Source: Methanoregulaceae archaeon (lineage in GTDB: Archaea; Halobacteriota; Methanomicrobia; Methanomicrobiales; Methanospirillaceae). From it: a stretch of DNA of 11,736 bases. Below are positions 6,780 to 11,736 of the stretch, one piece after another. A model generated the notes under the pieces. The model was not told the DNA's origin. It searched no databases and saw nothing but the letters and a program-made list of their open reading frames with translations. The DNA lies in the NCBI GenBank assembly GCA_028679405.1, contig JAJRBP010000021.1:1-11736 (forward strand), written 5' to 3'. Every line of letters starts with the position of its first letter. Within the stretch, counting starts at the first letter, position 1. A program made the position numbers and the translations under genes.

Positions 6780-7715
6780 TCATGAGATCGGTCTGAACCC
6801 GAAGTCCCTGAGGTCCTGCTGTCCGGCAGCGGATAACAGGAAACTCTTAAAATCAGATGCCGTGCCCTTGTTGGTGGACTCCTTCAGGACCCCGACGGTG
6901 TAGGTCTGGAGATAGTTGTCGACCTTCGGGATGGTGATTGCACCGTACGTTCCGTTGGAAGCGGCTGCAAAGGTTGACTCGTACACGAACCCGGCATCCA
7001 CTTCACCGAGCGCAACCTTGGTGGCCACGCCGGGCTCCGATGTCTCGTACGTCACCACGTTCCTGAATACCGAGGTGTTCCAGTCCTGGTTATAGGTGGA
7101 TTTTGTCAGGTTGGCAATAACCGCGAAAGAGGCGGTCCCTACAGGAACACTCCTGTCTCCCATCGCGATCTTCATACCGGGCTTTGCGAGATCTGCGAGC
7201 GACCGGATATTCCCGGGATTGCCTGCCGGCAGGATCATGACAATATAATTCGTTGTCAGGGGTTCGACCGTCTCGTTGGCGAAATATCCTCCGTTCTTCA
7301 GCTCGTTCGTGTACGTGTTGCTCGCCGATATGAACACATCTGCATAGGCACCGTTCTGGATCTGGGTCCGAAGCGCCTGTGTGCCGTCGAGGTTGAAAAC
7401 GACATGCTTGCCCGGGTGGGTCTTCTCGAAGTCTGATGCCAGTTTCGAGGAGACTCCTTTGAGCGAGGCGGCCGTGAACGCCACGATCGTGCTTTCCGAG
7501 GGGGTATAGACCGGTACTGGTGTCGTGCTGCCTGACAGCGTTACAGGTTGCCGGGGAGTGTCTATCGATGCAGGGGCCTTTGTTGTTGATACCACCGGGG
7601 TTGCTGGTTGCGACGGTGTCGATGAAGTGCATCCGGCAAAGAACGCCATGAGGAGCAGAAGCCCGCATACGATACCGTTGAAGAGGATCTGGTTGTTTCT
7701 TAAAATTTTTTTCAT
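6780..7715 (-). CDS. modA: Molybdate-binding lipoprotein of the ABC transporter
   Basis: This 311-residue extracellular binding protein would deliver molybdate (or tungstate) to ModB. The N-terminus is a lipoprotein signal: Lys/Arg-containing start, hydrophobic core at about 10-28, and lipobox FAGC with Cys29 as the predicted lipid anchor. Residues 30-75 form a Ser/Thr/Pro linker typical of archaeal lipoproteins. The periplasmic-binding fold starts near 77. ModA-like landmarks are FTAASLKG (80-87), ADVFISAS (125-132), VPVGTAS (190-196) and GEVDAGFVYES (237-247), which line the oxyanion pocket in the family. The pattern fits ModA better than the WtpA/TupA tungstate binders, but that distinction needs alignment. 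The ATG at 7715 follows a GGAG-type site about 15 nt upstream. It is the first gene of modABC. Confidence 0.92.
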   Translation of the reverse strand: MKKILRNNQILFNGIVCGLLLLMAFFAGCTSSTPSQPATPVVSTTKAPASIDTPRQPVTLSGSTTPVPVYTPSESTIVAFTAASLKGVSSKLASDFEKTHPGKHVVFNLDGTQALRTQIQNGAYADVFISASNTYTNELKNGGYFANETVEPLTTNYIVMILPAGNPGNIRSLADLAKPGMKIAMGDRSVPVGTASFAVIANLTKSTYNQDWNTSVFRNVVTYETSEPGVATKVALGEVDAGFVYESTFAAASNGTYGAITIPKVDNYLQTYTVGVLKESTNKGTASDFKSFLLSAAGQQDLRDFGFRPIS

Positions 7716-7748
7716 AGATGTTGCCCTACTCCCATACTATACGAGGAA

Positions 7749-7758
7749 TACTTAAAAT
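7749..7758 (-). promoter_or_regulatory. TATA-like element of the mod operon
   Basis: On the minus strand this reads ATTTTAAGTA, about 34 nt upstream of the modA ATG. Transcription would start near 7728, leaving a short leader that carries the GGAG ribosome binding site. Several other AT-rich stretches lie nearby, so this is the best placed of several candidates. Confidence 0.4.
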
Positions 7759-7824
7759 AATTTACTTTATATTATTCTAAAATCAATTTATTTTATTTTA
7801 CTTTATTCCTCCCTATGCCCGATC

Positions 7825-7842
7825 TTAATTCAGAATAATTAA
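7825..7842. repeat. 6-6-6 dyad in the spacer between modA and the DUF457 gene
   Basis: TTAATT, 6-nt spacer CAGAAT, AATTAA is a perfect inverted repeat lying between the two divergent promoters. It could bind a dimeric regulator of either gene. In such AT-rich DNA a 6-bp dyad can arise by chance, so confidence in function is low. Confidence 0.3.
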
Positions 7843-7851
7843 ATAAAAGCA

Positions 7852-7860
7852 TTAATTATA
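7852..7860 (+). promoter_or_regulatory. TATA-like element upstream of the DUF457 gene
   Basis: TTAATTATA lies about 40 nt upstream of the GTG at 7900. A start near 7881 would leave a short leader that includes AAAGGGG, the likely ribosome binding site, 8 nt before the GTG. AT-rich surroundings make the exact choice uncertain. Confidence 0.35.
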
Positions 7861-7899
7861 GTAATAAGTTAAAGAAATATTGTTAAAGGGGCCGACCAA

Positions 7900-8709
7900 G
7901 TGATTACCCGACACCATGTAACTCTGGCATGCATGAGCATCGTTATCCTGCTTATTGCCATTGCGCCGCTCAACCTCATATTCGCAATTCCGGTTATGTG
8001 CGGGGCATGTATGGGGGCAGTACTTCCTGATATCCAGATGAAAACACCTCCAAGAAGGAATCTCCGGATTCTTGCCTATTGTCTTGCCCGGTTTACAAGG
8101 AGATGCTGCGTACCGGTTATTGCGTGCGTTTACTCATCGGTATTCGGTCTCGCCATTGATGGTTCGGATAAGCGGGTGACTCACTCAATCCCGGGGATCA
8201 TCGGGATCTTCCTTTGTACCGGCGCGATAGTAATCATCCCTGCTTTCCTCCTTCTCCCTCAGGCACTCTTTAGTGCGTCACTCACCGGATTCCTCGGAGG
8301 AATTACCATCGGTCTGGCCCTCCACCTCGCGGGTGATCTCTGTACCCGCAAAGGGATCACCCCTTTTTATCCGTTCGCCCCGACCAGGGTGTCGGGATCG
8401 ATCCGGCCCTGCGACAAGAATGACTGCAGGATCACACACTACCACGCTCATCACGGGCTTGCACTGATTGGAATACCTGGTCTTGTCTGGAGTGGATCTT
8501 TTCCGGCCCCTGCCATCCCGTCTCTCGGGATCGTCGCGATGCTGGTCTGCACGGGCACCATGATCTTCCTTTCTGATGTGACGATCGATCGTCGCCCGGA
8601 TGACGGACACGCTTCATGCGATGTTGATTCCTGTCCGCATCGCACATCAGGGTGGAAAGTGAGGAGATACAGAGGAGAGGGTGGTGAAACCTGTCCTCAT
8701 ACTTCATAA
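7900..8709 (+). CDS. Cys-rich YdjM/DUF457-family membrane protein (putative metal-dependent hydrolase)
   Basis: This 269-residue membrane protein begins at GTG 7900, preceded by AAAGGGG. It matches the YdjM/DUF457 (LexA-regulated, putative metal-dependent hydrolase) family by its motif order: GAVLPDIQ with Asp44, then THSIPGIIG with His95, then HLAGDLCTRKGITPFYPF with His142, Asp146 and Thr149. In the family these polar residues lie among membrane spans and are thought to bind metal; the true substrate is not known. Hydrophobic spans are seen near 8-40, 97-120, 125-145 and 186-225. It contains about 15 cysteines, including CGAC (34-37), CDKNDC (171-176) next to HYHAHH (180-185), and a polar tail with CDVDSCPH and TCPH, so extra metal or redox sites are possible. 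It diverges from modA across a 184-bp spacer; no functional link to molybdate is established. Confidence 0.75.
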   Translation: MITRHHVTLACMSIVILLIAIAPLNLIFAIPVMCGACMGAVLPDIQMKTPPRRNLRILAYCLARFTRRCCVPVIACVYSSVFGLAIDGSDKRVTHSIPGIIGIFLCTGAIVIIPAFLLLPQALFSASLTGFLGGITIGLALHLAGDLCTRKGITPFYPFAPTRVSGSIRPCDKNDCRITHYHAHHGLALIGIPGLVWSGSFPAPAIPSLGIVAMLVCTGTMIFLSDVTIDRRPDDGHASCDVDSCPHRTSGWKVRRYRGEGGETCPHTS

Positions 8710-8710
8710 T

Positions 8711-8725
8711 CCTCTTTTATTTATT
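8711..8725 (+). terminator. T-rich terminator after the DUF457 gene
   Basis: A pyrimidine-rich stretch (CCTCTTTTATTTATT) directly follows the TAA at 8707-8709 and could act as an archaeal T-rich terminator. No stable hairpin precedes it. Confidence 0.35.
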
Positions 8726-8809
8726 GGGAAGTGGCAGAAATCAATGACCAGTTTCAGAATACTGTAGTTTTGAGAAATGGGTCCATCCGGATCTCCACAT
8801 CCATCGCTC

Positions 8810-8818
8810 AAAAAAAAA
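8810..8818 (-). terminator. T9 terminator after the transposase-like gene
   Basis: Nine consecutive A on the plus strand give a T9 run on the minus strand, 15 nt past the TGA (8833-8835) of the transposase-like gene. This is a strong archaeal-type terminator signal and suggests the gene is an independent transcription unit. Confidence 0.55.
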
Positions 8819-8832
8819 TGGGGTCCTCTCTT

Positions 8833-10386
8833 TCAGCTTTCCGGAGTACAGACGCCAGGGGTGCAGCCTGGGACCAGCTGTTCAGGAAGAGAAGAAAGGG
8901 TTGTAAGGATAGCGTGGTGGGAGGAAAGGAGTCCTTCGGTCCTCCGTCGCCGGCCCGGGCCGACCTTCATCAGGACAGGTGACAGGGAGGTCATCAGGGC
9001 GTCTACAGAAATACCCGCCTTGGAATTGATATCCGGGAGCAGGAATTCCAATCTCCAGCGGATTGCAGATGCAAGGGCTCCGATAAAGAATATCCCTTCT
9101 TCGGCCTGCCCGATCATTTCCGGCCCGATCATCCGGTAAAATTCCCGGCTCCTGTCTGAGAGAGTCTCATTGAAGGAGCGTCTTTTTGAAATCAGGGACA
9201 GGCAGGTCTCTTTTCGCAACGGGCTGTTGTTCAAAACAAGAAGTGTACCTGCATCCGTCATGGCTCGTGCGACAGAGGCGTGATCGACCGCGGGACCCAC
9301 TCTCTTGTCTTCGGATCTGAAGGAAAAAAGATGGGAGAGATCTCCGGCAATATCAGAGAGCATCTCGTCAGGGGTTGTATCTCCGGACACAACGGCATGT
9401 TTCAGGTTCTCTGTAATGCGATACATCTCACGGCGCAGCCGGAGCCTGGCCGTCTGTTCTGCACGCTGGTTCATGATAAGGAATCCCGGACAGGCTGTTC
9501 CTCCGGCGTCGACGGTGCAGTTACGGATATATACCGGCTCGTTGTGGAAAGAACGGTAATTCAGTTCGTTCGGGACAGAGCGGAGAATTATTTTCAGATG
9601 TTCATTCCGAATCACCCTCGAGGGAGTAATGGGAAGGACAAATTGAATTTTCGCCCGCACGATCTCCTCCAGATGGTGAGGGCTCAGGACATCCCCCGGG
9701 AGTACAACGGGAACAGTCATTCCTGCGAGACCAGCGATTCGTGCCAGCCTGTCGATACGGTGCCGGAACGTCTCCGGAAGTCTCACGAACCCTGATATGG
9801 AACCCGTATCGGAATTGTCGAGAACAAGGTAGAAATCGCTCCCAGGCCCGGAACAGGGGTGACTGCACTCTTTCAGGAACGAATTATCCTCCCTTCGGGC
9901 AAGACTGACGATATAGGCGTTCATTCTCGCTTCGATTTTTCTCTCGAAAAAAGAATTGGTATACTGTTCGAGAATCTGATCGTGAGTGAGACCCCTTAAA
10001 AGGCGAATGATCTTATCAGACCGCAAATCAGCACCAGGGAAGGCAAGAGACACAATGCACCTGCTGTACCACTCTTTCACGACCGGGAGCGGACAAGGAT
10101 GCGTCGCAAGGCAGAGGGCGAGTGAAATAACGGTCATCCGGTCCTCCTCCGGGAGCAGGGGTCGAAGAATTTCTTCAAGTCCGAGAGATCGCGCAGCACC
10201 GATAAAAGGAAGATATTCCCCGCATAAGAGTGTTCGGGAATTGTCCCTGGAGTCTTCTACTGCTTCTTCCCCCGAAGGTTTTTTACCGATATATCTCGAC
10301 CGCTGTCGCACCTTACCACGAGTTTCATCGTAGTACGGTGTCACCTCATACAGATATTCATGTCCGCTGATGACTTTGACGCGCAC
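8833..10386 (-). CDS. Transposase-derived protein, IS4/IS1634 type, degenerate DDE site
   Basis: This intact 517-residue frame retains the overall plan of archaeal IS4-superfamily (IS1634-like) transposases. It has the basic N-terminal segment GHEYLYEVTPYYD with KVRQRSRYIGK (8-35), the helical region GEYLPFIGAARSLGLEEIL (56-74), an RNase H-like core and a C-terminal helical region (FFIGALASAIRWRLEFLL, 433-450). The catalytic residues are eroded. Asp190 (VLDNSD) can stand for the first Asp of the usual YD[IV]T. The DRG motif expected before the LS.HHL helix reads LPGD (229-232). The Glu of the usual IVEKGF motif reads SFNETL (404-409), with Asn at that position. A stretch of roughly 40 residues usually found between the first and second Asp is missing. 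The start is GTG 10386, with GGAGGAG unusually far upstream (17 nt). No terminal inverted repeats or target duplications were found. It is either a dead element or a domesticated DNA-binding protein. Confidence 0.8.
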   Translation of the reverse strand: MRVKVISGHEYLYEVTPYYDETRGKVRQRSRYIGKKPSGEEAVEDSRDNSRTLLCGEYLPFIGAARSLGLEEILRPLLPEEDRMTVISLALCLATHPCPLPVVKEWYSRCIVSLAFPGADLRSDKIIRLLRGLTHDQILEQYTNSFFERKIEARMNAYIVSLARREDNSFLKECSHPCSGPGSDFYLVLDNSDTGSISGFVRLPETFRHRIDRLARIAGLAGMTVPVVLPGDVLSPHHLEEIVRAKIQFVLPITPSRVIRNEHLKIILRSVPNELNYRSFHNEPVYIRNCTVDAGGTACPGFLIMNQRAEQTARLRLRREMYRITENLKHAVVSGDTTPDEMLSDIAGDLSHLFSFRSEDKRVGPAVDHASVARAMTDAGTLLVLNNSPLRKETCLSLISKRRSFNETLSDRSREFYRMIGPEMIGQAEEGIFFIGALASAIRWRLEFLLPDINSKAGISVDALMTSLSPVLMKVGPGRRRRTEGLLSSHHAILTTLSSLPEQLVPGCTPGVCTPES

Positions 10387-10440
10387 GAACGGTTTGATGA
10401 GTACTCCTCCTGGAGATTATCCCAGATAAATAGGCAATCG

Positions 10441-10452
10441 ATTTAACTTAAA
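10441..10452 (-). promoter_or_regulatory. TATA-like element of the transposase-like gene
   Basis: On the minus strand this reads TTTAAGTTAAAT. A start about 25 nt downstream, near 10422, would place GGAGGAG (10410-10404) early in the leader, upstream of the GTG at 10386. It is a plausible but unproven TATA box. Confidence 0.35.
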
Positions 10453-10502
10453 CATCCGGAATATTAAAAAATTTTGATAAACTCTGCTCTTGTGCGAATT
10501 TT

Positions 10503-10520
10503 TGATGCCTAACAGCATCA
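10503..10520. repeat. Perfect 6-6-6 inverted repeat upstream of the fwd operon
   Basis: TGATGC, 6-nt spacer CTAACA, GCATCA forms a perfect dyad of mixed base composition, so chance is less likely than for the AT-rich dyads nearby. It lies about 200 nt upstream of the fwdG-type start and about 115 nt upstream of the transposase-like start. It could be an operator for a dimeric regulator, or an RNA hairpin if transcribed. Confidence 0.45.
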
Positions 10521-10637
10521 CCCGCGCCCAGATAACAGGTATTTTCCCCCGAATCACCTCTATTTTATGAACGAAAAAAAACGATTGTCTTTCATATTTA
10601 ATTAACTTAAAATGAAAAATTATGAGGTAAACCTAAA

Positions 10638-10685
10638 TTATTAACATATGCTGGCACTTTTACAAAATTTTATTAACTTCGCTGG
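10638..10685 (+). repeat. Direct repeat pair TTATTAAC-N(3-4)-GCTGG upstream of fwd
   Basis: Copy one spans 10638-10654 (TTATTAAC, 4 nt, GCTGG) and copy two 10670-10685 (TTATTAAC, 3 nt, GCTGG). They are offset by 31-32 bp, about three helical turns, and the second ends 6 nt before the TATA-like sequence. A further TTAATTAAC lies at 10598-10606. The same-face spacing next to the promoter fits an activator or repressor site. Confidence 0.45.
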
Positions 10686-10691
10686 TGAAAC

Positions 10692-10700
10692 ACCTTTATA
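10692..10700 (+). promoter_or_regulatory. TATA-like element of the fwd operon
   Basis: ACCTTTATA ends 18 nt before the ATG at 10719. This implies a start at or next to the ATG, hence a leaderless or nearly leaderless first gene, in line with the absence of a clear ribosome binding site there. An alternative box is TTTATTAA at 10669-10676, which would give a leader of about 20 nt. Confidence 0.4.
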
Positions 10701-10718
10701 ACCAAATTTGGGATTACA

Positions 10719-10994
10719 ATGGCTTTCGCAACGCATGTGAACACGGAACGATGTACCGGTTGCGGCAACTGTGTCGTCGCGTGCCCGGTTGATGCACTTG
10801 AGCTTTACACGCTCGACCCGGTCACGAAAGAGAAGATCTACGTCGTCCAGGACGGGGTATCGATCAATATCGATATCAATGCAGAACTCTGCGCAGGTTG
10901 CGGAGTTTGCGTTGAAGCCTGCCCGTACGATGTCATCACCCTCGCTGGGTCAACCAACACGGATCAGCTGGTCAGGAGCCAGATTCGCGGATGA
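10719..10994 (+). CDS. fwdG: 2[4Fe-4S] ferredoxin subunit of formylmethanofuran dehydrogenase
   Basis: This 91-residue bacterial-type ferredoxin has two complete cluster motifs: Cys12, 15, 18 and 22-Pro, and Cys58, 61, 64 and 68-Pro. Between them is an insertion of about 35 residues that reads as a beta hairpin. In the Fwd/Fmd complex a small ferredoxin of this kind (FwdG) passes electrons to the molybdopterin active site for reduction of CO2 to formylmethanofuran, the first step of methanogenesis from CO2. The assignment rests on the following fwdD and fwdB, the same G-D order described for Methanothermobacter. As a lone sequence it could be any dicluster ferredoxin. A 71-nt gap separates it from fwdD. 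Confidence 0.78.
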   Translation: MAFATHVNTERCTGCGNCVVACPVDALELYTLDPVTKEKIYVVQDGVSINIDINAELCAGCGVCVEACPYDVITLAGSTNTDQLVRSQIRG

Positions 10995-11065
10995 AATATT
11001 TTAAAGAGGATCTGTAGAAAAAGAGATGCAGTTTTTGAAATCAAATCGATTTACAGGAGAAAAGC

Positions 11066-11473
11066 ATGGATAAGAAAATTACCTTGAACCTGATTACCTG
11101 CCGCTCGATCCAGCAGGGTGTAGGCATGGAGGCCGGGAAAACATCCGATAAGTACTTCAATGCCTGTTCGATCATCGAGATGCATCCCGAGGATTTCAAA
11201 AAACTTGGGATCTGGAAGAACACCAATGTCAGAGTGACGAGCTCGGTCGGGAGCGTCGTCGTGAAGGCAGTCGAACCTATGCAGAGTGTGGTACCCGGAC
11301 TTGCCCATATCCCGATGGGTCCGTGGGCAAACCGTCTCGTCCCGGCCTATACCTATTCCACTGGAGAGCCTTGTTTCAAGGGATTTCCGGTGACCGTCGA
11401 ATACGCGGGGAACGAATCGATCCTCGGTGCGGTTGATGTCGTAAAGGAAGCCTGCGGGTTGTTAAGGAAGTGA
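11066..11473 (+). CDS. fwdD: Formylmethanofuran dehydrogenase subunit D
   Basis: This 135-residue protein is the molybdopterin dinucleotide-binding domain, carried as a separate subunit, that helps hold the Mo/W bis-pterin cofactor together with FwdB. Recognisable parts are the N-terminal KITLNLITCRSIQQG with the later DKYFNACSIIEMHPEDFKKLGI region typical of the double-psi barrel, NVRVTSSVGSVVVKA, the conserved AHIPMGPWANRLVPAYT segment (80-96) and STGEPCFKGFPVTVE (98-112). The ATG at 11066 has a good AGGAGA ribosome binding site 5 nt upstream. The stop is 7 nt before fwdB, so the two are translationally close. Whether the enzyme uses tungsten (Fwd) or molybdenum (Fmd) cannot be decided here. 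Confidence 0.9.
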   Translation: MDKKITLNLITCRSIQQGVGMEAGKTSDKYFNACSIIEMHPEDFKKLGIWKNTNVRVTSSVGSVVVKAVEPMQSVVPGLAHIPMGPWANRLVPAYTYSTGEPCFKGFPVTVEYAGNESILGAVDVVKEACGLLRK

Positions 11474-11480
11474 TTGCGCC

Positions 11481-11736
11481 ATGACAAAAATTGTAAGTGA
11501 TGTTACATGTCCGTTCTGCGGGACACTCTGTGACGATCTCGAGATCACGGTCACGGACGACGACAAGAAGATCGTCTCAGTACGAAATGCCTGTGCGATC
11601 GGTGCGGAAAAATTTAACCATACCAAACTCCCCGGACGGGTTACCCGTCCACGGATGCGCCAGCCTGACGGCACGTTCAAGGAGATCACCTACGATGAGG
11701 CGATCGACTGGACGGCAAAAATGCTGGTGAAATCGA
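11481..11736 (+). CDS. fwdB: Formylmethanofuran dehydrogenase subunit B (N-terminal part, cut by window end)
   Basis: The frame opens at ATG 11481 and runs off the right edge after 85 codons without a stop. The N-terminus has the [4Fe-4S] motif of this molybdopterin oxidoreductase subunit: Cys10-x2-Cys13-x3-Cys17 (TCPFCGTLCDDLE) and a fourth Cys38 in RNACAIGAEKF. These are followed by the family's TRPRMRQPDG and ITYDEAIDW segments. FwdB is the catalytic subunit that reduces CO2 to formate before transfer to methanofuran. The residue that ligates the metal (Cys or selenocysteine in known enzymes) lies beyond the window. AAGTGAT overlapping the fwdD stop may act as ribosome binding site. Subunits A and C would be expected further downstream. 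Confidence 0.92.
   Translation, partial: MTKIVSDVTCPFCGTLCDDLEITVTDDDKKIVSVRNACAIGAEKFNHTKLPGRVTRPRMRQPDGTFKEITYDEAIDWTAKMLVKS

Larger units (their letters stand above)
10387..10718. other. 332-bp AT-rich intergenic region between the transposase-like and fwd genes
   Basis: No convincing gene lies here. The region carries the ribosome binding site (10404-10410) and a TATA-like element of the transposase-like gene at its left, and the fwd promoter at its right. Between them are a 6-6-6 dyad (10503-10520), a GC-richer patch (about 10508-10555), the 10-mer TTAACTTAAA at 10443-10452 and again at 10602-10611, a pair of TTATTAAC...GCTGG direct repeats, and small dyads AGGT-AA-ACCT (10625-10634) and GGTG-AAA-CACC (10684-10694). 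The density of such elements suggests a regulated promoter region. Confidence 0.6.

Noticed and set aside
7090..7668. Second minus-strand frame of 192 codons inside modA
   Set aside because: It is a frame-shifted shadow of modA, which has a lipobox and binding-protein motifs in its own frame.
10505..10570. 21-codon open frame upstream of fwd (starts MPNSITR)
   Set aside because: It has no ribosome binding site, is very short, and its start lies inside the TGATGC dyad; nothing supports translation.
8710..10718. Terminal inverted repeats or target duplication for an IS around the transposase-like gene
   Set aside because: I compared both flanks by eye and found no convincing inverted repeat pair; a computed search would be more sensitive.
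1..11736. CRISPR arrays, rRNA genes or defence systems
   Set aside because: No regularly spaced direct repeats of CRISPR size, no rRNA-like sequence and no recognisable defence gene were seen on either strand.

Overview
The window reads as chromosomal DNA of a hydrogenotrophic methanogenic archaeon, most likely of the order Methanomicrobiales. The support is the start of a formylmethanofuran dehydrogenase operon (an enzyme of methanogenesis from CO2), archaeal class III-signal pilin-like proteins, TATA-box promoters with leaderless or short-leader starts, and a REC-PAS regulator of a type common in that order. Genus and species cannot be fixed from the sequence alone.

Layout. (1) 1-2478, minus strand: a two-gene signalling unit with a REC-PAS-PAS-PAS protein followed 12 nt later by a small RecA/KaiC-like protein that has a Walker-B-like strand but no Walker A. 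(2) 2479-2593: a divergent promoter region. (3) 2594-5001, plus strand: two translationally coupled genes (ATGA overlap) for secreted, membrane-anchored pilin-like proteins; the second carries a Thr-rich stalk and a C-terminal PKD domain. (4) 5197-7715, minus strand: a modA-modB-modC operon for molybdate (possibly tungstate) uptake. (5) 7716-7899: an AT-rich divergent spacer. (6) 7900-8709, plus strand: a cysteine-rich membrane protein of the YdjM/DUF457 putative hydrolase family. (7) 8833-10386, minus strand: a full-length but catalytically degenerate IS4/IS1634-type transposase derivative. (8) 10387-10718: a 332-bp non-coding region with dyads and direct repeats. (9) 10719 to the right edge, plus strand: the beginning of a formylmethanofuran dehydrogenase operon in the order ferredoxin (fwdG type), fwdD, fwdB (cut by the window end).

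How the parts fit. ModABC would import the oxyanion whose metal ends up in the bis-pterin cofactor of the FwdB/FwdD enzyme, so uptake and consumption of Mo or W lie about 3 kb apart. The sensor pair faces the pilin-like operon across one 115-bp promoter region, which makes shared or reciprocal control plausible but unproven. The item most worth a second look is the transposase derivative between the mod and fwd loci. It is an intact 517-codon frame that has lost two of the three expected catalytic acidic residues and part of the catalytic fold, with no terminal repeats that I could find. That is the pattern expected of a domesticated protein, although recent inactivation is not excluded.
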